DNA of 64,000 bases from Devosia submarina (GCF_003056345.1 NZ_PYWB01000011.1:1-64000); one strand, 5' to 3'; numbered from the stretch's first letter, positions 26,119-34,072 are shown. Notes: generated by a model from the sequence alone, not told the origin. A program made the numbers and translations.

Positions 26119-28551
26119 TCATGCACCTTGGGCCGAAACCCGCAGGTAGTCGCCGGCACTGCCTTGCGTCACATCGCGCCAGTCCGCGCCAGCGAACTCG
26201 GCCGGAAGCTGGATGCCCGCGCCATGGCCAGGAGACAAATCGGCCGCAACGAGGAGGCGCACGCCTTTGTGCTCGCGCAGGAACGCAATGGTTCGCTCGC
26301 CTAGATTGAGCTTGCGATAGCTTCCTTGCGTGAATAGCGCCGCATGCTCCTGCCGGAAGCGGAGTAGATTGCGCGTAAGCACGAGTTTTTCGTCGCCCTG
26401 ATCTGGCGCGCCGAGGCGCTGCTGCAACTCGTCGAAATGGACGGGCCGGCGATTGTCGGGATCGACAAAGCTTTGCTCCCAATCCTCGGCGCCGCGATAG
26501 ATATCCGGTACACCCGGGCTCGTCAGCTTGAGCGCAACCTGGATCAGCGCCTTGCGAATGCCGATCTTGGCTAGCTCCTGCCGATCCTCTTCGAACCGTT
26601 TCATAAAGGCCCCATCGGCTAGCGCTCGGTCGATCAGCGCAAAGACCGCGTTCTCATATTGACTGTTGTTGACGCCCCAGTCGCTGCGCTCGCGCGCCTC
26701 GCGCAGTGATTTCTCCATAGCCGCCTTGAGGCGATCAGCCAGGTCGCTGCTGTCGCCCTTGATCGGCCAGCCGCCATGCAGCAGCTGGAAAAACAGATAA
26801 AGGTCATTGGGGTGAATGCCCTCGGGCCTGAGCATGTCGCGCCACTGCCGCACGGCCTTGTCCCAAAGCTCGGGGCAATCGGCGATGGCGCTGATCATGG
26901 CGCGGGTGTCCTCGCCGCGCTTGGTGTCGTGCGTGGAAGTCCCCAAAAGGCAGAGCGGATGGGTGGCGAGACGGCGTTGGTTGGCGTCGTGGAAGGCGTC
27001 GATGTCGAGCCAGAAGCGGTCGGGATGCGCGCCCACTTCGTTGAGCGACACAAGCCGATTGAAGCGATAAAGCGCCGTGTCTTCGAGCCCCTTGGCCATC
27101 ACCGGCCCGGTATATTGCTGGAAACGCCCCAATGCCTTGGCGATGAGCTTGGGGTCATATTCCGGCCCCAGCGTGCCCAAGAGAAGGTTCTCGAGGAAGT
27201 CGAATTGCGCCGTCGGATAATGGCCCCGGTATTGCCGCGCGCGTCCGATCGCCAGCTTGAGTTCGCGCGCGTCGCGTTCAGTCACGCCAGTGTTGTCGAT
27301 ATAGGTGCGATAGACCTCCAGATGCGCGATGATCTCCCGCGCTGCCTTGCGGAGGCCGTTGCGGCTGATGTCGCGCGTAGCGGGCACGGACCAGGCCAGT
27401 TCCGCCAGATGCTCGGAGAGCCCAGTCAGTTCCGCCGCAAGCTCATGCTCCATCACGCGCAGCTTGCACTGGTAGGCTTCCTCATGCGGCTCGCGCATGG
27501 GGCCGACGAAATCCCGATACGTTCTGGTTACCTGTTCTTCGCCCGCCGGATTGGTCAGCAGCCGCGTCAGCTGCGCGCCGAATTCATATCCGGTCGTGCC
27601 ATCGACCGGCCAATCCGCACGCAGTGGCTCATGCGGCGCCAGGATTTTTTCGATCGCCAGATAGATCGGGCGCGGCGACTTGGCCTTGAGCTGCTTGAGA
27701 TATTCGGTTGGATCGAGCAGGCCATCCACATGGTCGATGCGCAAGCCATCAACCAGGCCTTCCTTGATCAGCGCGAAAATCACCTGGTGCGCATGGTCGA
27801 ACACTTCGGGCCGATCAATCGTGATGCCGCCCAGCTCGCTGTTTATGAAGAAGCGGCGATAATTGATCTCGTCATGCGCTGTGGGGAAGTGGAACAGCCG
27901 CCAATGCTGGTTTTCGATCACCGAATCCAGCGCTGCCCAGCTGGTCGGCTCGCCCTTGTTGCCATTGAGCGCCGCCACCGCTGCTTCGGGCGATCCGTAA
28001 CGATCCAGTATCTCGTTTTCGTCCTCTGGCCGGATGGGCAGCTTCTCCTTACCATAGGCCCAGATCGCTATCCCATCCTTGTCGGCACGCAGCTCAAGCT
28101 GGCCATCATGGAGCGCCTCGGCATAGCTCGAGCCTAAGAACGGCACCATGAGCTTGCCATGCAGATCAGGCCGGGCAGGGGTCCAGTTGATGTCGAACCA
28201 GTCGGCATATTGGCTCCCCGCCCCATGCTTGAGCACGTCGAGCCACAGCCAGTTCTCCGATCCGCCCACGCCCATATGATTGGGCACAAAATCGAGGATC
28301 ACCCCCAGCCCCGCCTCGCGCAGCGCACCCACCAGCGCCCGAAAAGCCTCGATCGTGCCGAGCTCGGGATTGATCAGCGTGTGGTCCACCGTGTCATAGC
28401 CATGGGTGCTGCCCGGCTGCGCCTTGAGGATGGGGGACAGATAGGCGTGGCTGATTCCCAGATCGGCGATATAGGGCACCAGGGCCCGCGCATGCTCGAA
28501 GGTGAAATCCTTGTTCAGTTGAAAGCGGTAGGTGGCGCGCAGATCGGTCAT
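26119..28551 (-). CDS. treY: Malto-oligosyltrehalose synthase
   Basis: The 810-residue GH13 enzyme converts the reducing end of malto-oligosaccharides to a trehalosyl unit, the first step of the TreY/TreZ route. Visible GH13 regions: DFVPNH (87-92), RIDHVDGL with the nucleophile Asp, AIEKIL with the acid/base Glu and STHDTKRGED; GTTGYEF and the start RATYRFQLNKDF are TreY hallmarks. ATG at 28551 matches the family N-terminus; GGAG is 12 nt upstream, rather far. TreZ and glycogen genes are not beside it, which is unusual. A hairpin lies just past its stop at 26082-26106. Confidence 0.93.
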   Translation of the reverse strand: MTDLRATYRFQLNKDFTFEHARALVPYIADLGISHAYLSPILKAQPGSTHGYDTVDHTLINPELGTIEAFRALVGALREAGLGVILDFVPNHMGVGGSENWLWLDVLKHGAGSQYADWFDINWTPARPDLHGKLMVPFLGSSYAEALHDGQLELRADKDGIAIWAYGKEKLPIRPEDENEILDRYGSPEAAVAALNGNKGEPTSWAALDSVIENQHWRLFHFPTAHDEINYRRFFINSELGGITIDRPEVFDHAHQVIFALIKEGLVDGLRIDHVDGLLDPTEYLKQLKAKSPRPIYLAIEKILAPHEPLRADWPVDGTTGYEFGAQLTRLLTNPAGEEQVTRTYRDFVGPMREPHEEAYQCKLRVMEHELAAELTGLSEHLAELAWSVPATRDISRNGLRKAAREIIAHLEVYRTYIDNTGVTERDARELKLAIGRARQYRGHYPTAQFDFLENLLLGTLGPEYDPKLIAKALGRFQQYTGPVMAKGLEDTALYRFNRLVSLNEVGAHPDRFWLDIDAFHDANQRRLATHPLCLLGTSTHDTKRGEDTRAMISAIADCPELWDKAVRQWRDMLRPEGIHPNDLYLFFQLLHGGWPIKGDSSDLADRLKAAMEKSLREARERSDWGVNNSQYENAVFALIDRALADGAFMKRFEEDRQELAKIGIRKALIQVALKLTSPGVPDIYRGAEDWEQSFVDPDNRRPVHFDELQQRLGAPDQGDEKLVLTRNLLRFRQEHAALFTQGSYRKLNLGERTIAFLREHKGVRLLVAADLSPGHGAGIQLPAEFAGADWRDVTQGSAGDYLRVSAQGA

Positions 28552-28697
28552 GTCAGCAAGGGTCTCCAAGCGGTGTGATCTAACGAAAGGCACCGCTTTG
28601 GGTTGCGCATGCCACCCGTACGATAATCATCGCCACCATTGCGCTGCGCCCCAATCTGTTCCAGCCTGAGCCCGTCCGGAATCATCAAGGCTTCCCC

Positions 28698-29090
28698 ATG
28701 CTCCTTCTTATCTTGCTGGTGCTCGTGCTTTTGATGGTCCAGGCGTTTTTGCCCGGCAAGTTCCTGGCCGACCAGATCGGCTCCAAGGGGCAGATGGGCC
28801 CGCGCGACAATCTGCCCGAACCCTCGATCGAGCTATCCCGCGCCCGCCGCGCCTTGGCGAATCTGCAGGAAACCCTGCCGATCTTTCTCACCCTCGCCAT
28901 CCTCAGCATTGTTTACGACGCGCAGAGCTGGCTCTCGCTGGCCGGCGCGACACTTTATTTCCTTGCCCGCATTGCCCATCTCATCTGCTATCTGCGCGCA
29001 CTTTCCCCCTGGCGCTCCTATAGCTTTGGCGTGAGCCTGATCGGGCTCATCCTCATGGCGATCCCGCTTCTTGCTCACATCTGGGCGTAA
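28698..29090 (+). CDS. MAPEG-family membrane protein
   Basis: The 130-residue protein has four hydrophobic segments (about 1-16, 60-78, 80-98, 110-129) and a polar loop ending ELSRARRALANLQETLPIFL, matching bacterial MAPEG (membrane-associated eicosanoid/glutathione metabolism) proteins with their RAxxNxxE pattern. The function in bacteria is mostly unknown; glutathione-dependent chemistry is possible. Its stop lies 57 nt before tRNA-Trp. Confidence 0.8.
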   Translation: MLLLILLVLVLLMVQAFLPGKFLADQIGSKGQMGPRDNLPEPSIELSRARRALANLQETLPIFLTLAILSIVYDAQSWLSLAGATLYFLARIAHLICYLRALSPWRSYSFGVSLIGLILMAIPLLAHIWA

Positions 29091-29105
29091 GGCGCGTGAA
29101 GGCTC

Positions 29106-29134
29106 TTGCGAAATCGTCGCGCAGCCTTTAGACA
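29106..29134 (+). promoter_or_regulatory. Sigma-70-type promoter of tRNA-Trp
   Basis: TTGCGA-N17-TAGACA, with the -10 ending 13 nt before the tRNA 5' end, begins 15 nt after the MAPEG stop codon. Confidence 0.6.
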
Positions 29135-29147
29135 AGCCCTCGCCTGA

Positions 29148-29223
29148 AGGGGTTTAGCTCAGTTGGTAGAGCATCGGTCTCCAAAACCGAGGGTCGTGGG
29201 TTCGAGTCCCCCAGCCCCTGCCA
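29148..29223 (+). tRNA. tRNA-Trp (anticodon CCA)
   Basis: The 76-nt cloverleaf has a 7-bp acceptor stem (AGGGGTT with AGCCCCT, one G-U), D-arm TAGCTCAGTTGGTAGA, anticodon stem-loop GGTCTCCAAAACC with CCA anticodon, T-loop TTCGAGT, discriminator G and encoded CCA. tRNA-Trp ahead of secE-nusG is a common alphaproteobacterial arrangement, here interrupted by about 4 kb of small genes and repeats. Confidence 0.95.
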
Positions 29224-29407
29224 GGCACAATCACCGATATCGCTGATCTGCCCGGGTCATGGCCGCTCTGCCTGGCCCTGTTTCCGCTCGCCCGATCACG
29301 AAAATATTGTTGCATTCTCGTGCGTTAAGCCGGGATCAAAGTTCCTCGTTCGTGCGTTGTTCCGCCATCAAAAACAACAGCAGCGTTCCCGTGGGTCCGC
29401 AACGATA

Positions 29408-29632
29408 ATGACACTTTCCGAAGCCGAAAGGCACCTCACCAATTCCCGAAACAAGCTGGCCTCCTATGGCGAACTTGCGGCCAGCACCAAGCGCGAGAAG
29501 ACCCTCGAAGCCATTCGGGAGGAAATCGTGCGCCTTGAAATCATCGCGCAAAACCTGCCCAGCCGCGCCACCAAGATTCACCGCCTGATCCAGGCCTGGC
29601 GGCGCTGCCATGCCGCGCTTTGGCTGTCCTGA
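29408..29632 (+). CDS. Hypothetical small helical protein
   Basis: The 74-residue protein, no family recognised, has heptad-like charged helices (LSEAERHLTNSRNKLASYGE, IREEIVRLEIIAQNLPSRAT), so it is probably a helical hairpin or coiled coil in the cytoplasm. The chosen ATG (29408) lacks a strong Shine-Dalgarno. It is the first of three small plus-strand genes after tRNA-Trp. Confidence 0.45.
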   Translation: MTLSEAERHLTNSRNKLASYGELAASTKREKTLEAIREEIVRLEIIAQNLPSRATKIHRLIQAWRRCHAALWLS

Positions 29633-29749
29633 TCGTGCGGGCGGCTTCTTCGAAATTGCTAGCTCATAATGGCAACTGAATCGCCCTTGGGCTGTTGATA
29701 CGAGTTGGAGTGTCTTTCGGCGTGTATCAGGGGCCTAGCCGTGAATTTC

Positions 29750-30001
29750 ATGGACAGCAGCGATCAGCGACACACAGCGCCGACCTGTTGCTACATTGTC
29801 GTAGAAATCACCGGCACGTGGTGGATCGACATAGAAGGCAAGCCTTTCGGTCCCTGCGAGGATCGGGAGGATGCCATCACCTGCGCCTTCAAGCTGATCG
29901 AAATGTTCGGCGACCGCACCCGGCCGGCGGCTGTTTATGCACCCGATGAGAATGGCCGAACGCGGCTGATCTGGAAGGGGCAGCTCGAGGAAGACGCCTG
30001 A
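29750..30001 (+). CDS. Hypothetical small protein, paralogue-like to 31269-31481
   Basis: The 83-residue protein has YIVVEITGTWWIDIEGKPFG followed by a helix (REDAITCAFKLIEMFG) and a short strand ending RLIWKGQ. The WW-I/G-P/helix layout is shared with the minus-strand gene at 31269-31481 and resembles small DUF2188-like proteins. GTG at 29741 is an alternative start. Confidence 0.5.
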   Translation: MDSSDQRHTAPTCCYIVVEITGTWWIDIEGKPFGPCEDREDAITCAFKLIEMFGDRTRPAAVYAPDENGRTRLIWKGQLEEDA

Positions 30002-30028
30002 CCCCTTAGGCAATCAAGCGAGATTAAC

Positions 30029-30259
30029 ATGAGCAGTGCTGAAAACGAATTCACTGGCCTTTGGCTGCACGATGGCGACCAGCGCGGCAAGGACTTCACC
30101 CATTCGGCGGCGCATTACGACCATCCGGAAAGCGAAGGCAATCCATCAACAAAATTGCGGCACGCCTATGTGGAGCAGGCGGGCCGCAAGGTGGGCGTCT
30201 GGGTGCCCGCTCATTGGGACGAGCAGCAGGTCACCGAGGCGCTGGAAACCAATTGGTAG
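30029..30259 (+). CDS. Hypothetical small acidic protein
   Basis: The 76-residue protein has no recognised family. It is rich in His, Glu and Trp (FTGLWLHDGDQRGK; VWVPAHWDEQQVTEALE). A GAGA sequence lies close to the ATG. It converges with the minus-strand small-gene cluster beginning at 30272. Confidence 0.45.
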   Translation: MSSAENEFTGLWLHDGDQRGKDFTHSAAHYDHPESEGNPSTKLRHAYVEQAGRKVGVWVPAHWDEQQVTEALETNW

Positions 30260-30271
30260 CAAGCCCTCCTT

Positions 30272-30511
30272 TCAGGCGGACCCTTTGAGCGGCAAGTCAA
30301 TATCCTTTTGCACTTCGGCCTCGAGCTCGTCATGCGCCTGGCTGCCGTTCTTGGTGCCCATGGAGCGGATTTTCTGCTCGATCTTGGCGGCTTCTTCCTC
30401 GTCCAGTTCAGGTGCACGACCGGTGTCGTCGGGAATGCCGGCGCCCGTCTGCGCAATGGTTTCGCCCTTGGGGCGGTCATTCAGTCCGGTGGTCAGCTTG
30501 CTTGTGGTCAT
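30272..30511 (-). CDS. Hypothetical small acidic protein (small-gene cluster, last gene)
   Basis: The 79-residue protein is hydrophilic and probably partly disordered at its N-terminus (TTGLNDRPKGETIAQTG), then helical (LDEEEAAKIEQKIRSMG, HDELEAEVQKDIDLP). It lies 15 nt after the upstream gene, suggesting one transcript. No family recognised. Confidence 0.5.
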   Translation of the reverse strand: MTTSKLTTGLNDRPKGETIAQTGAGIPDDTGRAPELDEEEAAKIEQKIRSMGTKNGSQAHDELEAEVQKDIDLPLKGSA

Positions 30512-30526
30512 GTCACGATCTCGCTC

Positions 30527-30727
30527 TCAGGTTGAGATACTCAGGATGTGGCTTTCAAAAGCCACATAGTCGCCCTCGATCTGCGTTGCGTCATCAACAA
30601 TGGTTCGCTCGCCACTGATGCGCAGATAGCCTTCCTCGATCACCTGCTCAATGATCTGGTCGAGCTCCCGCTCGTCGGAAAAGCCGATCCGCGTGCCGTC
30701 GCTGGTCGTGAGTTGATAATCTGGCAT
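30527..30727 (-). CDS. Hypothetical small protein (small-gene cluster)
   Basis: The 66-residue protein looks like a small beta/alpha fold: YQLTTSDGTRIGFSDERELD followed by helix IIEQVIEEGYLRI and strands to the end. It starts 15 nt after the preceding minus-strand gene. Confidence 0.5.
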   Translation of the reverse strand: MPDYQLTTSDGTRIGFSDERELDQIIEQVIEEGYLRISGERTIVDDATQIEGDYVAFESHILSIST

Positions 30728-30742
30728 GTTCTAAACCTTGCG

Positions 30743-30919
30743 CTATTTGGATCCGGCATTGTCGCCGGCTTGTTGGCTGCTGGCTTGCCCGTCCGCCGCG
30801 GGATCATTCCCTGGCGGCCTCTTTCGTAGCTTAACCGGCCTTTGTGCGCCGAAATCAGCAACAGGGCTCTTGTCCGGATCCTCGTCGTCAACGGCCGGGT
30901 CTGCGGATCTGGGTGCCAT
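30743..30919 (-). CDS. Hypothetical 58-residue disordered protein (small-gene cluster)
   Basis: The frame from ATG 30919 to the stop at 30743 encodes a low-complexity Asp/Pro/Gln/Ala-rich peptide (ADPAVDDEDPDKSPVADFGA, ending QASSQQAGDNAGSK). It begins 9 nt after the end of the 31096-30929 gene and ends 15 nt before the next, which supports a real gene in an operon. A weak AGAAG precedes the start. Confidence 0.45.
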   Translation of the reverse strand: MAPRSADPAVDDEDPDKSPVADFGAQRPVKLRKRPPGNDPAADGQASSQQAGDNAGSK

Positions 30920-30928
30920 AGCGGGCTT

Positions 30929-31096
30929 CTAGTCGTAGGTGTCTTCGTTTGCTCCGGCCGAATTGGGGCCATCAGCGCCGGGCAGATCCTCACTCTGCTG
31001 TTGGTCATTGCGCCCCTGATCCTTGGAGCGGGCAGGGCTGCGATCCTGTTCCTTGCTTGGCTCTGGCTTGGCGCTCTTTTGTTGTTGCTGGTTCAT
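30929..31096 (-). CDS. Hypothetical 55-residue disordered protein (small-gene cluster, first gene)
   Basis: ATG at 31096 has a good GGAGAG site 5 nt upstream. The peptide is highly polar (MNQQQQKSAKPEPSKEQDRS, then DLPGADGPNSAGANEDTYD) and predicted disordered by composition. It leads a run of four minus-strand small genes spaced 9, 15 and 15 nt apart. Confidence 0.5.
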   Translation of the reverse strand: MNQQQQKSAKPEPSKEQDRSPARSKDQGRNDQQQSEDLPGADGPNSAGANEDTYD

Positions 31097-31268
31097 AAGC
31101 TCTCTCCATGCTTTGCCGGGGTGAACGCCCCGCGCGCCGCAGAGGTCCATCACAAAACGCGAATTCCAGTCTGTGGGAGCGCTAAGCGGCGCAATCTGGC
31201 ACACAGTGCCAGACACCCGCGACCGACAAGACCGGGTGAAATATTGGCACCTTGTTTGAAAACGAAAA

Positions 31269-31481
31269 TCAGCTCGTGGAATCGTACAGCAACTCGGTGC
31301 CGTTTTGCGGCTCGTCGAGTGAGACACGGGCGTGCCGCCCAGCCTTGAAATCCAGCTTGGCTGATCGGATCGCTGCCTCTGTAGCAACCTGCCTCGAGAC
31401 GAACGGTCCCAATCTGTCCGCCGCCTCCCTGATCCACCAGCGGCCGGAACTTGTTGTCACAACATAATCCTTACACTGCAT
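31269..31481 (-). CDS. Hypothetical small protein, DUF2188-like
   Basis: ATG at 31481 follows GGAG by 7 nt. The 70-residue protein reads YVVTTSSGRWWIREAADRLG, then a helix (SRQVATEAAIRSAKLDFKAG) and a short C-terminal tail. It shares the strand-WWI-GP-helix layout with the gene at 29750. Function unknown. Confidence 0.5.
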   Translation of the reverse strand: MQCKDYVVTTSSGRWWIREAADRLGPFVSRQVATEAAIRSAKLDFKAGRHARVSLDEPQNGTELLYDSTS

Positions 31482-31679
31482 CAGACCGCTCCTATTGCCA
31501 ACTGGCCGCGCAAACGAGGAGAACTGAAAGCAGTTGCGGCGGTAACCTGAGTTATCTGGGGCTGTGTCGCTCCTGTCCCATCCCAAACTCGCTCGCCACC
31601 CACACTCCTCCCGCGTCCCGGCGCCTTCTCACCCCGCCGCGCACAACAGGAGGGTATTGGATCAAATCGCAAGACAGCC

Positions 31680-31829
31680 CTGGTGAGCGATGTGGCGGAT
31701 GCCCGATGAAGCTTGGGCAGCATGGTCCCCCACCCCAATCGTCATCCTCGGGCCTGACCCGAGGACACTACACTTACAGAGTACGGGTCAAGCGCAGAGC
31801 CCTCGGCTCAAGGCCGAGGGTGACGAGCG
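31680..31829 (+). repeat. REP-like intergenic repeat, copy A
   Basis: The 150-bp unit is repeated at 31970-32122. It contains two stem-loops (CTCGGG-N5-CCCGAG around 31748-31763 and CCTCGGC-N5-GCCGAGG around 31801-31819) flanked by an outer GTCAtCC / GGgTGAC pairing. This is the GTCATCCTCGGGCYTGACCC-type palindromic repeat common in alphaproteobacterial intergenic DNA. Confidence 0.75.
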
Positions 31830-31969
31830 GTGGATGAGCTGCATTGTGTCTATGGCTCGAGACAAGGAATCAACGTCCCAGCCCCACTACCCCTTCGGGC
31901 TTGAAACGACGGGCACTCTCCACCCGTCACGCGTAACCATAGGCTTACAGATCAAGTTCGAAACCAGCG

Positions 31970-32122
31970 CTGGTGAGCGATGTAACTGACGTCCGATGAA
32001 GCCCCTCGGGCAAGATGGTCCCACACCCCCAATCGTCATCCTCGGGCCTGACCCGAGACACTGCACCTACAGAGCACGGGTCAAGCGCAGAGCCCTGGCT
32101 CAAGGCCGAGGGGTAACGAGCG
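31970..32122 (+). repeat. REP-like intergenic repeat, copy B
   Basis: The 153-bp direct copy of the unit at 31680 is offset by about 290 bp and carries several small indels and substitutions, including loss of part of the second stem. The region 31482-32340 otherwise holds no gene. Confidence 0.75.
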
Positions 32123-32211
32123 CCAAGCGGGCAGCATGGTGCCTACGGATCAAGCCAAGCAACCATCGGCTCAATCCCCAGCCCCTCCCTCCCACCGGCG
32201 CCTCCCTCGGA

Positions 32212-32273
32212 CTTGATCCGAGGGTCACTAGCAACACGGCACAAGGCACGAGCGATCAAGTCCAAGAATGACC
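32212..32273 (+). repeat. REP-like inverted repeat, partial third copy
   Basis: CTCGGACTTGATCCGAG at one end and the reverse complement of GGACTTGATC near the other enclose about 60 bp; the same GACTTGATCC core recurs at 45886. Confidence 0.55.
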
Positions 32274-32340
32274 CTCTAGAAGGTCAGGCACCCTCCCGAC
32301 CGACTCCCGAAAGCGTCACCAGTCTCCAGAAGCCGCCCGA

Positions 32341-32637
32341 TCACCGGAACACGAAATGTTGCTGTCCAAACACCTGCGGCGGCTCATAGCGCGGCAGATT
32401 ATCAAACCGCCGCTGCAGCTGGAGATTGTTTATTGCGTCGCGATTGGCGCGAAGCTCCAGCTCATACTGACGGCGGCGGGAATCCTGCTCCACTTCCTGC
32501 TGCAGGCACTGAACGCGTTCGGCGTTGGCCCGGATCGCTTCGGCGGTGTCTCCCGGCACTGATGTGGGGCAGGCCGCACTGGCCACAGTGGACAAGCCTG
32601 CAAGGGACACAAGAACGAGAAAGGGGAGCTTGAACAT
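32341..32637 (-). CDS. Hypothetical exported protein
   Basis: The 98-residue protein has a signal peptide (MFKLPFLVLVSLAGLSTVAS, cleaved near residue 21), then a helical, Gln/Arg/Glu-rich region (NAERVQCLQQEVEQDSRRRQ) that may form a periplasmic coiled coil. Two cysteines remain in the mature part. GGAG lies 7 nt before the ATG. No family recognised. Confidence 0.6.
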   Translation of the reverse strand: MFKLPFLVLVSLAGLSTVASAACPTSVPGDTAEAIRANAERVQCLQQEVEQDSRRRQYELELRANRDAINNLQLQRRFDNLPRYEPPQVFGQQHFVFR

Positions 32638-32700
32638 GGGCGGTTCTCCGGGCAGCCAAGAGATGCTCCCCGGACCCGGCATATTCAAGGCGTTCACACC

Positions 32701-32982
32701 TTATTCAGCAGCAATGGGTGTGCGATGGGTGTGGCGCGACTTGAGGCGGTTGAGCTGGTGGGCAGCATGCGCCAACAACGCGGTGCGCACCTGATTGGAT
32801 GCAACATGGCCGCAATCGGCCTTGACCTTGAGATCAAGGTTGTAGCGGCTCAGATTGCCCATGAAACGCTCTTCGATGCCCACGCGCACCACGCCGGTGA
32901 TCCGCCCGGCAATCTCCTTGTGCGGCCCATAATAGCGGACCTCACAGGCTTTGACCTCGAATGATCGATCTTCGAAACTCAT
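32701..32982 (-). CDS. Hypothetical protein (93 residues)
   Basis: ATG at 32982 follows GGAGG by about 8 nt. It reads as a small alpha/beta protein (FEVKACEVRYYGPHKEIAGR; NLSRYNLDLKVKADCGHVAS), with a basic His/Arg-rich tail. An upstream in-frame start would extend it without support. It is divergent from secE. No family recognised. Confidence 0.55.
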   Translation of the reverse strand: MSFEDRSFEVKACEVRYYGPHKEIAGRITGVVRVGIEERFMGNLSRYNLDLKVKADCGHVASNQVRTALLAHAAHQLNRLKSRHTHRTPIAAE

Positions 32983-33133
32983 GGCCACCCCTCCGCGCCA
33001 CTTTTTCGTCTCATTTGGATCAGACGGCAAAGCGGGATTCGAATCAAGCCAGAATCTTCGGCCTGTGCACCAATCGTTAAGAATTTGATTCGCCGCACAA
33101 GCGATGTGTTGCAAAGTCGGGGGAGCAAGCCTG

Positions 33134-33162
33134 TTGCAATTGGCGCGGAGTTTCTCTAGATA
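33134..33162 (+). promoter_or_regulatory. Sigma-70-type promoter of secE-nusG
   Basis: TTGCAA-N17-TAGATA lies 75 nt before the secE start, the best -35/-10 pair in the divergent gap. Confidence 0.65.
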
Positions 33163-33236
33163 CGCAGTCTCCAGCCGTGCGGGATTCCTGCGCGGCCTTT
33201 GGTTTTGCACCAAATCGACCAAGAGTAGAACAGCTT

Positions 33237-33434
33237 ATGGCCCGTACGAACCCGATTCAGTTCCTGCAGCAGGTTCGGCAGGAAACATCCAAGGTCACCT
33301 GGCCGAACCGCAATGAAGTGCTGATCTCCACGATCATGGTGCTTGTGCTGGTTGCCTTTGCGAGCGTGTTCTTCCTTTTGGCAGACCAGCTGATTTCGTT
33401 TCTGGTCGGTTTGATGCTGTCGATCCGCGCTTAG
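33237..33434 (+). CDS. secE: Preprotein translocase subunit SecE
   Basis: The 65-residue short-form SecE has the amphipathic N-terminal helix with the conserved QQVRQETSKVTWPNRNE motif and one C-terminal membrane segment (about 32-60). It clamps SecY in the translocon. ATG at 33237 is chosen over an in-frame ATG at 33177, which lies close to the promoter and outside family length. First gene of the secE-nusG-rplKA transcript. Confidence 0.95.
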   Translation: MARTNPIQFLQQVRQETSKVTWPNRNEVLISTIMVLVLVAFASVFFLLADQLISFLVGLMLSIRA

Positions 33435-33468
33435 GATCAAACAAAAAGAGTGGGAGCGGCGACGCGGC

Positions 33469-33999
33469 ATGGCCAAACGCTGGTATATTGTTCAGGCTTA
33501 TTCGAACTTCGAGCGCAAGGTGGCGGAAGATATTCGCCAGAAGGTTGCTCAGAAGAAGCTTGAGCATCTGTTCGAAGACGTGATCGTGCCGACTGAAAAG
33601 GTCGTCGAGATCCGCCGCGGCCGCAAGGTCGATGCCGAACGCAAATTTTTTCCGGGCTATGTCCTGGTCAAGATGGACATGACCGACGAGGCGTTCCACC
33701 TGATCAAGAATACGCCCAAGGTCACTGGTTTCCTGGGTTCGGACAACAAGCCGATGCCGATCTCGGAAAAGGAAGCCATGGGCATCCTGCAGCAGGTGCA
33801 GGAAGGTGTGGAGCATCCCAAGCCTTCCGTCTCGTTCGAAGTGGGCGAGAACGTGCGCGTGTCCGACGGTCCCTTCGCCAGCTTCAATGGCGTGGTGGAA
33901 GAAGTCGACGAAGAACGCGCCCGCCTCAAGGTGGAAGTGTCGATTTTCGGGCGTCCCACTCCGGTGGAGCTCGAATACGGTCAGGTCGAAAAGGTCTGA
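33469..33999 (+). CDS. nusG: Transcription termination/antitermination protein NusG
   Basis: The 176-residue protein has the NGN domain (KRWYIVQAYSNFERKVAEDI to about residue 115) and C-terminal KOW domain (VGENVRVSDGPFASFNGVVE to the end). It binds RNA polymerase, suppresses pausing and links to Rho or ribosomal S10. It follows secE by 34 nt. Confidence 0.97.
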   Translation: MAKRWYIVQAYSNFERKVAEDIRQKVAQKKLEHLFEDVIVPTEKVVEIRRGRKVDAERKFFPGYVLVKMDMTDEAFHLIKNTPKVTGFLGSDNKPMPISEKEAMGILQQVQEGVEHPKPSVSFEVGENVRVSDGPFASFNGVVEEVDEERARLKVEVSIFGRPTPVELEYGQVEKV

Positions 34000-34006
34000 T
34001 CCCAGC

Positions 34007-34072
34007 GCTCGGCGTCAGCCGAGTCGCACTAGCCTTTTGGCGTAAGCCAAAAGCGCACCAGCCTTCGGGCTG
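34007..34072 (+). repeat. Three consecutive hairpin repeats in the rplK leader
   Basis: Stem-loops at 34008-34023 (CTCGGC, loop GTCA), 34034-34053 (CTTTTGGC, loop GTAA) and 34059-34072 (CAGCC, loop TTCG) are joined by similar linkers (TCGCACTAGCC, GCGCACCAGCC). The series begins within 10 nt of the nusG stop. It may be an RNA-processing or protein-binding leader before rplK-rplA; an L1 autoregulatory site is expected in this leader in other bacteria. Confidence 0.55.

Noticed and set aside
26776..28137. 453-codon frame opposite treY
   Set aside because: Sense-strand TreY shows all GH13 motifs; the antisense product has no recognisable domain.
31690..32271. Open frames of 90-100 codons through the repeats
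   Set aside because: They run through palindromic repeat copies, differ between copies and lack start signals.
34007..34072. CRISPR-like array
   Set aside because: The repeats are self-complementary hairpins of differing sequence with no equal-length unique spacers, and no cas genes are nearby.
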